From Acidobacteriota bacterium (GTDB lineage: Bacteria; Acidobacteriota; Blastocatellia; Pyrinomonadales; Pyrinomonadaceae): DNA of 64,000 bases. This document shows, in pieces, positions 24,760 to 32,915 of the stretch (positions are counted from its first letter, which is position 1; the number at the start of each line of letters is the position of its first letter). Location: positions 83,806 to 147,805 of the forward strand of contig QHXQ01000024.1 in NCBI GenBank assembly GCA_003223935.1, in the 5' to 3' direction. The position numbers and the translations under genes are program-made. A model generated the notes under the pieces. That model worked only from the letters and a program-made list of their open reading frames with translations, was not told where the DNA came from and did no database searches.

Positions 24760-26148
24760 TCAACTGCTTTTGTTTTCGTCGTTGCCGTTCGACTGTTTCG
24801 GCATGAAATAACCGACGGTGCGGTTGTCTGCGTGAAAGTAAGTTTGCGCGACACGCTGCACGTCCGCCGCCGTCACGCGCTCGATGTGCGCGGCGTAATC
24901 GCGATAGAAACGCCAGTCTGCAACTGCCTCGGCTTCCGATAGCTGCGCAGCGACGCTCGCCGTGCCGTCACGGTTATAAGCGACCTGCGCGAGAATCTGC
25001 TGCCGCGCACGCTCGATCTCTGCCGCCGGCAAGCCCTCTTCAGCCACGCGCCGCAACTCATCTAAGATCACCTCTTCAACTCGACGCGGATCGATGTTCG
25101 GCTCGATGGTCGCATAGACGTTGAATAGACCCGGATCGCGAAACTGATCGCAGTTGCTCGTGACGCTGACGGCCAACTGCGTTTCGACGAGCGCCTGATA
25201 GAGTCGGCTGGTCAGCCCGTGTGCAAGCGCGGCCGACAAGACGACGAGCGGATAGATGTCGTTATCGGTTGGGGGATCGACGGCCCGCTTAGCCAACTCT
25301 TCATTTGAGAGCACGCGCGTCTGGCCCAGCACGGCCGGCGTGCGATGCGCAAGCTGCACGTGCGCCAGTTCGCCCGCGCGGCGAATGACGAGTCGGCGCT
25401 CGCCCTCTTGCATGGGTTCGTCCGTATAAACTTCCGGGATCGGTGAAGGCGTCGCCGCGTGCGCGCCAAAATATTTGGCGACGAGCGCGAGCGCCGCACG
25501 TTCGGCGAAGTCGCCGACGATGATCGCGGTCGCATTATTCGGATGATAGAACGTATCGTAGAACTCTCGCAGCCGCGCGGTCGGCACATTTTCCACGTCT
25601 GCCCGCCAACCGATGGTCGGATGATGATATGGATGCTCGCGAAACGCCGTCGCATAAACCGCTTCATCGAGCACCATCATCGGCTCGTTCTGTCCGCGCT
25701 CAAGCTCGTTGCGCACGACGGTCATCTCCGATTGGCGATCCGCGTCGGCGATAAGAGAGTTGCGCATGCGGTCGGCTTCGAGTTGGATGGCGAGTTCGAG
25801 TTTGTTGCTCGGCACAGTCTCGAAGTAGTTGGTGCGGTCGTACCAAGTGGTCGCGTTAAAGTCCGCGCCGATCTTCTGGAGCGTGGCGGCGATCTGCGTG
25901 TGCCGCTCTTTGTTGAAGGTCGGTGTGCCCTTGAACATCATGTGCTCCAGCAGGTGCGTCGCACCAGTGTGCCCGACGGCCTCGTTGCGCGAGCCGACGC
26001 GATAGAGCACTAGGAAGGTCACGACCGGCGCGACGCGGTTCTCAACCAACAACACTTTCAACCCGTTCGGCAGCCGGTATTCGCGTATGCCCGCGCTCTC
26101 GGTCACGAACGCGGGCGCGGCATTCAGTTGCTCAGTCTCCACAGCCAA
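24760..26148 (-). CDS. M16-family zinc metallopeptidase (catalytic subunit)
   Basis: This 462-residue M16 peptidase has the inverted zinc motif H-L-L-E-H (inside HTGATHLLEHMMFKGT) and a downstream acidic segment N-E-L-E-R-G-x-N-E-P that supplies the third ligand. It would form a clam-shell peptidase with the non-catalytic partner encoded next. No signal peptide is obvious, so the compartment is uncertain. The most likely start is TTG at 26148, about 8 bases after GGAGGA; a GTG lies two codons further in. The two genes form an operon, and the first gene diverges from the membrane protein gene at 26392. Confidence 0.9.
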   Translation of the reverse strand: MAVETEQLNAAPAFVTESAGIREYRLPNGLKVLLVENRVAPVVTFLVLYRVGSRNEAVGHTGATHLLEHMMFKGTPTFNKERHTQIAATLQKIGADFNATTWYDRTNYFETVPSNKLELAIQLEADRMRNSLIADADRQSEMTVVRNELERGQNEPMMVLDEAVYATAFREHPYHHPTIGWRADVENVPTARLREFYDTFYHPNNATAIIVGDFAERAALALVAKYFGAHAATPSPIPEVYTDEPMQEGERRLVIRRAGELAHVQLAHRTPAVLGQTRVLSNEELAKRAVDPPTDNDIYPLVVLSAALAHGLTSRLYQALVETQLAVSVTSNCDQFRDPGLFNVYATIEPNIDPRRVEEVILDELRRVAEEGLPAAEIERARQQILAQVAYNRDGTASVAAQLSEAEAVADWRFYRDYAAHIERVTAADVQRVAQTYFHADNRTVGYFMPKQSNGNDENKSS

Positions 26149-26391
26149 TAGGACACTCCTCCAAAATTAAATGATGCGCTTGCCGCGCACATCGGGGCCG
26201 CAAGCACCGAAAAACTATAAGCGCTGGCGCGCGTCGGGACGCGACAACCGGCACACAACTTGGGGGGTTGAGGTCGCGGGCTATGCTACCAGACAAACGC
26301 CGGAGAGGTAAACAAGGCGCGCCGCCATGATCGAACTTGCGTGCTCTTTGCATTACAAAGCACTTGACAGCATTTAGCTGACAGGCGTATC

Positions 26392-27036
26392 GTGCGAGCT
26401 ATGGCTGTCTTGCCCATGCGTCCACGCCAGACGGAGGAGGAAGCGCCGCCCGCCCTGCACGCGCGGGCGATGGACAACCTGCGCTTCATCCGCGAGACGA
26501 TGGAGAACGCATCGTCTTTCACGGCCGTCTCCGGCTGGGGGCAATGCGCCATCGGCTTGACGGCGCTCGGCGCTGCTTACATCGCCGCGCGGCAGAGTGC
26601 GCCGGGACGTTTCGTTACCGGCGGCTGGATCAAAGTCTGGCTCGGCGCGGCGTTCGTCTCGCTTCTGCTCTCAGCGGGGACGATGTGGCTGAAAGCGCGC
26701 GCGGTCGAGCTGCCACTCTGGTCGCGGCCCGGTCGTAAGCTCATGCTCAACTTTGCGCCGCCCGCTTTGGTCGGCGCGCTCTTGACGTTGGCGCTTTATC
26801 GCGCCGGACTGACCACTTTGATTCCGCCCATCTGGTTGCTGCTCTATGGCGCGGGCGTCATCACGGGCGGCGCGTTCTCTGTCAGGATCGTGCCGGTGAT
26901 GGGTTTGTGCTTCATGCTCTTGGGCGTGGCTGCATTGTTCAGTCCGGCGGCTTGGGTAAACGGCTTGATGGCAGCGGGCTTCGGCGGTCTGCACCTCATC
27001 TTCGGCGGCTTGATTGCGAGGAGGTACGGTGGCTAA
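26392..27036 (+). CDS. Multi-pass membrane protein of unknown function
   Basis: This protein of about 211-214 residues starts at GTG 26392 or, more likely, ATG 26401. After a soluble N-terminus of about 45 residues (RQTEEEAPP...) come about five to six hydrophobic helices, including [19 protein letters not shown] and [20 protein letters not shown] recognise no family motif. It overlaps the start of a winged-helix regulator gene by eight bases, so the two are probably translated together. A TTGACA hexamer at 26364-26369 could be a -35 element, but the matching -10 is weak. Confidence 0.7.
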   Translation: MRAMAVLPMRPRQTEEEAPPALHARAMDNLRFIRETMENASSFTAVSGWGQCAIGLTALGAAYIAARQSAPGRFVTGGWIKVWLGAAFVSLLLSAGTMWLKARAVELPLWSRPGRKLMLNFAPPALVGALLTLALYRAGLTTLIPPIWLLLYGAGVITGGAFSVRIVPVMGLCFMLLGVAALFSPAAWVNGLMAAGFGGLHLIFGGLIARRYGG

Positions 27037-27430
27037 ACAGCACGCGCTCAAACAGACAACACAAAAAAGCCGCGCACGCGCAACTACTCTGCGCGCGGTG
27101 CGCGGCGAAAAGACCGCGACTGATCCGCACGGCGCGACGGCTGCGCTTGATCGTCTGATCCACGAACGGCTGCGGCTCGGCATCGTCAGCGCGCTCGCAG
27201 TCAATCAGACACTCACGTTCAACGAGTTGAAGAAGCTGCTCAAGACGAGCGACGGCAACTTGAGCGTGCACGCGCGCAAGCTGGAAGAGTCTGGTTACAT
27301 CGCTTGCGAGAAGTATTTCGAGGGGCGGATGCCGAAGACCGAATATCGCTTAACCATAGCAGGCCGGCGCGCGCTCGAACGCTATCTCAGCCACATGGAG
27401 ACGCTCATCCGCGTCACACGCGAAGGCTGA
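27029..27430 (+). CDS. Winged-helix transcriptional regulator (HTH_34-like)
   Basis: The start is GTG 27029, four bases after a perfect AGGAGG, which gives 133 residues. A basic N-terminal tail (about 1-40) precedes a winged helix: [17 protein letters not shown], the [10 protein letters not shown] helix, the recognition segment [13 protein letters not shown], and a wing K-T-E-Y-R-L-T. A final helix follows ([15 protein letters not shown]). Regulators of this type usually repress the operon they are in, here with the membrane proteins on either side. No ligand domain is present. Confidence 0.82.
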   Translation: MAKQHALKQTTQKSRARATTLRAVRGEKTATDPHGATAALDRLIHERLRLGIVSALAVNQTLTFNELKKLLKTSDGNLSVHARKLEESGYIACEKYFEGRMPKTEYRLTIAGRRALERYLSHMETLIRVTREG

Positions 27431-27508
27431 TGTGGCACGGCACTAAAATTTTTTGCGCCCCTGCTTTACGCAATAAAGGTCTTTAACCAGACAAGCAGAG
27501 GAGATCAA

Positions 27509-28231
27509 ATGGACACGAATGTCAATCTGGCCGCACCTGTCGGCGTGCTGGGCTTGCTGGGCACGGGCTTGCTGTTGCTCGGCGCGGCGCTCGTCATCCT
27601 GTTCTTGTTGTTGCGCGGGCGGCGCGCAGCGGCCGGCAATATCTTTGTCGGCGCGGTGGGTCTTATCGTCGCTTACCTCTTTGTGCTACTCATCTTCTCT
27701 CTAGCGAGCGCGGAGAAGGTGTTGGCGCGCGGCGCGGAGAAACATTTCTGCGAGGTTGATTGTCATCTCGCTTATTCGATCTCGGATGTGCGCCAGACGA
27801 AAACTTTGGGGTCGCCCGCGCATGAAGTGGCGGCGCAAGGCATGTTCTATGTCATCACGGTCAAGACGCGCTTTGACGAGCAGACGATTGCACCTTGGCG
27901 CGGCAACGGGCCGCTCACGCCAAACAGTCGCGTCGTGCGCGTCTATGACGCACAGGGGCGCGCTTACGATCCATCAACGGCGGGCACACGCGCGCTTGAG
28001 TTGACCGAAGGCACAGGGATGCCGTTTACGACGCCGCTCCGCCCCGGCGAGTCTTATACGACTGAACTCGTCTTCGATCTGCCAACAGACATACGCGAGC
28101 CGCGTCTGCTCATCCACGAGGGCGACCCGGTCACACACCTCATCATCGGACATGAGAATAGTCTGCTGCACAAGCGGACTTCGTTCCAACTGACCGCGCC
28201 TGCGTCCGAAGCCGCACGCGCGAATGATTGA
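27509..28231 (+). CDS. Membrane-anchored protein with an extracytoplasmic beta domain
   Basis: This 240-residue protein has a GAGGAG ribosome binding site just upstream of the ATG. Two hydrophobic helices (about residues 10-36 and 44-67) precede a soluble domain (about 75-240). That domain contains Y-V-I-T-V-K-T-R-F-D-E and L-R-P-G-E-S-Y-T-T-E-L-V-F-D-L-P, the layout of DUF4352-like immunoglobulin-type domains. The two cysteines at C-E-V-D-C could form a disulfide. It is probably co-transcribed with the next gene, whose ATG is 10 bases after this stop. No function is known. Confidence 0.72.
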   Translation: MDTNVNLAAPVGVLGLLGTGLLLLGAALVILFLLLRGRRAAAGNIFVGAVGLIVAYLFVLLIFSLASAEKVLARGAEKHFCEVDCHLAYSISDVRQTKTLGSPAHEVAAQGMFYVITVKTRFDEQTIAPWRGNGPLTPNSRVVRVYDAQGRAYDPSTAGTRALELTEGTGMPFTTPLRPGESYTTELVFDLPTDIREPRLLIHEGDPVTHLIIGHENSLLHKRTSFQLTAPASEAARAND

Positions 28232-28240
28232 GGTACGAAG

Positions 28241-30013
28241 ATGAACGAGCGAACGAGACAGAGTCTGCACGTGCTCGAAGCAGCGTTGCTGTTGGGCGTG
28301 CTCGGCGACGCGCTGCTGCGCGCGACGCCTTGGGGCTTGAACTTTTTCTTGTGGACGAGCGCATTGCTTGCGGCTGTGGTCGCACTGCTTGAGCGTTGGC
28401 GGCGCATGGGGCTAAAGGGCGAAGGCGGTTGGTTGTTGTGGCCGATCATCTTGTGCTCGGCCGCGTTCGCTTGGCGCGACTCGCCGACCTTGCGCTGGCT
28501 CGATGCGCTCATAGTGCTCTGCATGTTCGGGCTGCTCGCTTGGCGCGCGTCCGGCGCGCGCCTCAAACTCGCAAGCCTCACAGCGTATGCGCGCGGTCTT
28601 GTGGTCGCAGGCGCGCAGACGCTCTTCGGCGGTGTGCCGCTCATCTTCGCAGACGTGCGCTGGCGCGAACTGCCGCGCAACGGTTGGTCGCGCCACGCGC
28701 TCGCCATCGTGCGCGGCTTGCTCATCGCCGTGCCGCTTCTTGTCGTCTTCGGCGGTCTGTTCATGGCCGCCGATGCGGTCTTCGCCCGCCTGATCAATCG
28801 CACGTTCCAATTCGACGCGGACGCGCTCGTCTCACACGGCGTGCTCTGCGCCCTGTTCGCGTGGCTCACCGCCGGTTACTTGCGCGGGCTTTTGTTTGGT
28901 GAGACGCGCACTGGGCAGACTGTTCCAAGTCAACCTCAGACCGACACGGCGGGTCAAAAGCAGACTGACAACGTGCAGCCGCCGCCAGCGTTGCAACTCT
29001 CTTTGGGCGCGGTTGAGATCGGCGTCGCGTTGGGTCTGCTCGACGCGCTGTTTCTCGGTTTCGTCTGCGTGCAGATTCGTTATTTGTTCGGCGGCGCAGC
29101 GTGGGTGGCGACGACCGGCGGGCTAACTTATGCCGAATACGCGCGGCGCGGTTTCTTCGAGTTGGTCTGGGCGACTGCGCTCGTGCTGCCGTTGCTGCTC
29201 ACACTGCATTGGCTGCTCCGCAAAGACGATCAGCGGGCTGCGCGTCTCTTTCGCGCGCTCGCGCTCGCGCAGATCGCGCTGCTGTTTGTCGTCATCGCAT
29301 CTGCGATCACACGCATGCGTCTCTATCAAAGCGAATACGGGCTGACCGAGTTGCGGCTCTATACGACAGCTTTCATGGGCTGGCTCGCGCTCGTCTTCGT
29401 CTGGTTCAGCGCCACCGTCTTGCGCGGCGCGCGCGAACGCTTCACGTGCGGCGCGCTCGTCGTTGCGCTCTTCATCGTCGGCGCGCTGCATCTGCTCAAC
29501 CCCGACGCCTTCATCATCCGCGCCAACCTCGCGCACGCGCGGCACGGTCGCGCCTTCGACGCCGCTTACGCCACCACGCTTAGCGCCGACGCTGTGCCGC
29601 CATTAGTCAACGCCTTGCCCGCTCTAAGCGATGACGAACGCTGCACAGCCGCGCGCGAACTGTTAGCCCGTTGGGCGCAAACCGCAGACGCGGACTGGCG
29701 CTCTTGGAGCATGGCGCGCAGCAACGCACACCAAGCGATCTCAACGCACGAAGCAACCTTGCGCGCGTGGGCCTGCGCTCGTCCGGTCGAAACCACAACG
29801 ACAACCGACACAAGCGGCATCATTGCGCCTGCTACGAGCGAGCAAGCGCCGACCACGACAACAAGCACCGCAGCGCACGACACGAACAGCCCGCAGCCCA
29901 CAGCCAATAGCACGACGATGCCCATGTTGAATCACGCGCCGCCGACTGTGCCGCACGATAAGCAGCAAGTCAACGCGAAGCGCGCTACGCAGAGAAGGAG
30001 CATGCGTTGGTGA
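28241..30013 (+). CDS. DUF4173-like integral membrane protein
   Basis: This 590-residue protein has about 12 hydrophobic helices over residues 10-430, separated by short loops, and a soluble C-terminal part (about 430-590) that becomes Thr-rich and low-complexity near the end. The segment F-L-G-F-V-C-V-Q-I-R-Y-L-F-G-G followed by T-Y-A-E-Y-A-R-R-G-F-F-E-L is typical of DUF4173/DUF4153 membrane proteins. Their role is not established. The preceding membrane protein and the winged-helix regulator suggest one regulated envelope operon. Confidence 0.75.
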   Translation: MNERTRQSLHVLEAALLLGVLGDALLRATPWGLNFFLWTSALLAAVVALLERWRRMGLKGEGGWLLWPIILCSAAFAWRDSPTLRWLDALIVLCMFGLLAWRASGARLKLASLTAYARGLVVAGAQTLFGGVPLIFADVRWRELPRNGWSRHALAIVRGLLIAVPLLVVFGGLFMAADAVFARLINRTFQFDADALVSHGVLCALFAWLTAGYLRGLLFGETRTGQTVPSQPQTDTAGQKQTDNVQPPPALQLSLGAVEIGVALGLLDALFLGFVCVQIRYLFGGAAWVATTGGLTYAEYARRGFFELVWATALVLPLLLTLHWLLRKDDQRAARLFRALALAQIALLFVVIASAITRMRLYQSEYGLTELRLYTTAFMGWLALVFVWFSATVLRGARERFTCGALVVALFIVGALHLLNPDAFIIRANLAHARHGRAFDAAYATTLSADAVPPLVNALPALSDDERCTAARELLARWAQTADADWRSWSMARSNAHQAISTHEATLRAWACARPVETTTTTDTSGIIAPATSEQAPTTTTSTAAHDTNSPQPTANSTTMPMLNHAPPTVPHDKQQVNAKRATQRRSMRW

Positions 30014-31203
30014 GCGAGTTAAAGCAGTTCGATGTGCATGAGGGCCAGTCGTTCGATGCGCTCGTCGTCGGCGCGGGCCTCGGCGGCTTGCAATGTGCGC
30101 GCCTGCTCGGTCGTGCAGGTCTCAGTGTGCTGCTCATTGATCATAAACGTACGCTTGATGCGGGCGTGCATACGACGGGCATCTTCGTGCGGCGCACGCT
30201 CGAAGATTTCGATCTGCCGGCGGATTGTCTGGGGCCGCCCGTGCGGCACGTCACGCTCTATTCGCCCGCGCGCCGTGCGCTCGAACTCGAAAGCGCGCAC
30301 GAAGAGTTTCGCGTCGGCCGGATGGGCAAACTGTATCTGCGTTTCTTGGATGATTGCGTGCGTGCGGGCGTCGCATGGTGGCCGGCGACGCGCTACGTTG
30401 GTTGTGAGTTGAAGGCGACGGGCGTGGTGTCCGTCGAGCTTGAGGTCGAGGGGCGCGGCGTGCGAGTGTCGGCGCGGTTCATTGTGGGCGCAGACGGCGC
30501 GCAATCCCGCGTCGCACGCGACCTCGACCTTGATGCGAACCGCGAGTGGCTCGTCGGCGTCGAAGATGTCTTTACAGACGTGCCGCTCGCGGGCGCGCCG
30601 CGTTTTCATTGCTTCATTGAGCCGCGCCTCGCGCCCGGTTATCTTGCTTGGGTTGTGCACGACGGCGCGGAGATACACGTCGGCGTCGGCGGCTATCCGG
30701 CGCGCTTCGATCCCGTCAGCGCGCTCGCAGAATTTCAACAGAGCATCGCGCATCTGTTCGCGCTCGACGAAGGGCACAAGGTCGAACGGCGCGGCGGGCG
30801 CATCCCTGTGGGCGGCGTGCTGCGCCGGATCAAATGCGCGCATGGACTGCTCGTCGGCGATGCGGCCGGCGCGGTCTCACCTCTCACGGCCGGCGGGCTT
30901 GATCCGTGCATGCGGCTCTCATCTTTGGCCGCACACATGATCGCAGACTACTTAACGACGGGCGACGAAGCCGCGCTCGACCTTTACTCTGGCACACGCT
31001 TCCGCACGCGCTTCGTCTCACGCCTCTGGCTGCGTCGCTTGCATGCGCGCCTGAGCGAGCCTGCGCTCGTCGAACTCGCCTGCGCCGCCATGCGTCTGCC
31101 CTTGTTGCGCGCCTTCGCCCGCCACGTCTTCTTCGGGCGTGGCTCGTTCCCGGATGTTGAAGTAGAGCGCCTGCTCGCGCCAATGATCAAGCCTAGCTAT
31201 TAG
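30010..31203 (+). CDS. FAD-dependent oxidoreductase of the geranylgeranyl-reductase/hydroxylase type
   Basis: I take GTG 30010 as start because it overlaps the previous stop (GTGA) and lies 9 bases after AAGGAG; TTG 30007 is the alternative. The protein of about 397 residues has the FAD-binding A-L-V-V-G-A-G-L-G-G-L-Q near the N-terminus, the hydroxylase-family V-G-A-D-G-A-Q-S-R-V-A (about residue 160), and L-V-G-D-A-A-G-A-V-S-P-L-T-A-G-G (about 280-295). This order is that of geranylgeranyl reductase-like and p-hydroxybenzoate hydroxylase-like enzymes. A lipid or isoprenoid substrate is plausible but not shown. It ends the operon that begins at 26392. Confidence 0.82.
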   Translation: MSELKQFDVHEGQSFDALVVGAGLGGLQCARLLGRAGLSVLLIDHKRTLDAGVHTTGIFVRRTLEDFDLPADCLGPPVRHVTLYSPARRALELESAHEEFRVGRMGKLYLRFLDDCVRAGVAWWPATRYVGCELKATGVVSVELEVEGRGVRVSARFIVGADGAQSRVARDLDLDANREWLVGVEDVFTDVPLAGAPRFHCFIEPRLAPGYLAWVVHDGAEIHVGVGGYPARFDPVSALAEFQQSIAHLFALDEGHKVERRGGRIPVGGVLRRIKCAHGLLVGDAAGAVSPLTAGGLDPCMRLSSLAAHMIADYLTTGDEAALDLYSGTRFRTRFVSRLWLRRLHARLSEPALVELACAAMRLPLLRAFARHVFFGRGSFPDVEVERLLAPMIKPSY

Positions 31204-31346
31204 GTTGCTGATTGAATGTCCGCCTGCCTGTGATGTCTCCTCATGATGACATCGGTCAGAGTTATCGTCTAAGATTCACACCAACTGAAAAACACGAGCG
31301 ATAGTTTGTAACCGATCACGGCACGAAGTCGGCGGGAGAGTTATTG

Positions 31347-32804
31347 ATGGCGAAGGTCGAGCGAGCAGGTGGGACGCGGCGCGTTGTCGTCTTATTGTTG
31401 GGCGCGGTGCTGTTGCAGTTGGCGTGCGGCGATGCGTTGAAGAGTCTGCGCGGCGATGGCACAACGAAGGGCGCGCCGCCTGCGCCGCATTTCAAACCGG
31501 GCTTCAATCTGTTCACGCCGGAACAAGACATTGAAGTTGGACGTGAGTCGGCGCAACAGATCGCGCAGCAAGTGCCTTTGCTCAACGACGGCGCGGTCGT
31601 CAGCTACGTGCGCGGGCTTGGCGCGAAGCTTGCGGCGAAAGCGCCGGGTTATAAGTTTCCGTATCAGTTCAACGTCGTCGCCACGCGCGAGATCAATGCG
31701 TTCGCTTTGCCGGGCGGCTTCGTCTTCGTCAACGCGGGCACGATTGCGGCGGCGAAGGACGAAGGCGAACTCGCGGGCGTGATGGCGCACGAGATTTCGC
31801 ACGTCGCGCTTCGTCATGGCACGAATCAAGCGTCGAAGGCTTATCTTGCGCAGCGCGGCTTGGGCGCGCTCAGCCAAATCTTCGGCGGGCGCGAGACCGA
31901 TCTAGGCCAGATGGTCGGCTCAATCGGCGGGCTTGGCGCGAACATGCTGTTCCTGCGTTTCGGGCGCACGGCCGAACGCCAAGCTGACCTCGAAGGCGCG
32001 CGCATCATGGCCGATGCGGGCTACGACCCGCGCGACATGGCCAACTTTTTCCAGACGCTCGAACAGCAGAGCAGAGAGCGCGTGCCCGAATTTTTGAGCG
32101 ACCATCCAGACCCCGGCAATCGCATCGCCGCGATCAACGAAGAGTTGCCTTCACTCAACGTCAGCAAGAGTCCGTTGCACGACACGCCGCAGTTCGATCA
32201 AGTGAAGGCGCGACTTGTCGGCGGGCAAGCCGGTGCTCTGCGTGCGTCGGAAGCGCCTGCGCGCAAAGGCCCAAGCGATCCAAACAACATGCCGGACAGC
32301 GCGCGGCCTGCGCCGCCCGCCAACGAGTGGCGCGAGTTTCGCACGCGCGATGGCTCGTTCGCGTTTCAGTATCCGGCGAACTGGGACGGCTTGAGCGCGG
32401 CGAACGACGAATCGAATCTGATCTTCGCGCCCAAAGGCGCATACGGCGAACTCAACGGCTCGGTCGTCGTCACACACGGCATCTTCATCGGCGCGACCGC
32501 GCCCGGCGCAAGCGACTTGGGCGAAGCGACGGCCACCTTCGTCCAACAGCAGATTGACGCCAACCCAGACTTTCGGCTCGCACGCAAACCCGAACAGATC
32601 AACTTCAACGGCCGCGCAGGCTTCGTCACAGTCGTCGCTGGCCCTTCGCCTATCACCGGCACGATTGAGGTTGACGCCATCTACACGACCGCGACGGCCG
32701 ATGGTCGGCTCTTCTATTTAATCGCCATCGCGCCCGAAGACGAATACAAAACCTATCAACCCGCCTTCAATCACATCATCGGCAGCCTGCAACTGGCGCG
32801 TTGA
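31347..32804 (+). CDS. M48-family zinc metalloprotease lipoprotein with a C-terminal PsbP-like domain
   Basis: The protein starts at ATG 31347, behind GGGAGAG, and has 485 residues. A lipobox L-Q-L-A-C27 predicts membrane anchoring. The M48 domain (about 50-260) has the zinc motif H148-E-I-S-H152 and a downstream T-A-E-R-Q-A-D-L-E-G that supplies the third ligand, as in BepA/LoiP-type proteases. After a proline-rich linker, residues about 320-485 form a second domain starting W-R-E-F-R-T-R-D-G-S-F-A-F-Q-Y-P. This is PsbP/Mog1-like. The role is probably envelope protein quality control; the substrate is unknown. Confidence 0.87.
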   Translation: MAKVERAGGTRRVVVLLLGAVLLQLACGDALKSLRGDGTTKGAPPAPHFKPGFNLFTPEQDIEVGRESAQQIAQQVPLLNDGAVVSYVRGLGAKLAAKAPGYKFPYQFNVVATREINAFALPGGFVFVNAGTIAAAKDEGELAGVMAHEISHVALRHGTNQASKAYLAQRGLGALSQIFGGRETDLGQMVGSIGGLGANMLFLRFGRTAERQADLEGARIMADAGYDPRDMANFFQTLEQQSRERVPEFLSDHPDPGNRIAAINEELPSLNVSKSPLHDTPQFDQVKARLVGGQAGALRASEAPARKGPSDPNNMPDSARPAPPANEWREFRTRDGSFAFQYPANWDGLSAANDESNLIFAPKGAYGELNGSVVVTHGIFIGATAPGASDLGEATATFVQQQIDANPDFRLARKPEQINFNGRAGFVTVVAGPSPITGTIEVDAIYTTATADGRLFYLIAIAPEDEYKTYQPAFNHIIGSLQLAR

Positions 32805-32827
32805 GGTGAATGAAGGCAAAACTTGCG

Positions 32828-32872
32828 ACCGGAGCGGCGCGCCTGCGTTTTCGCGCCGCTTCGGTTTATAAT
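32828..32872 (+). promoter_or_regulatory. Hairpin followed by a TATAAT box upstream of the aconitase gene
   Basis: A 14-bp stem with one mismatch (32828-32841 with 32852-32865) is followed directly by TTTATAATC. The stem may terminate the M48 transcript. TATAAT at 32867-32872 is a perfect -10 element, though the -35 position (TGCGTT) is weak. Terminator and promoter may overlap here. The aconitase ATG lies 44 bases further on, after AAGGAG. Confidence 0.5.
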
Positions 32873-32915
32873 CGTATTTACATTTTTCATCGCAATTCGC
32901 CTCGAAGGAGCACTC

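Noticed and set aside
26364..26393. Sigma-70 promoter for the membrane protein gene at 26392
   Set aside because: TTGACA is perfect, but the hexamer at the right distance is a poor -10 and overlaps the possible start codon, so I did not list it as a promoter.
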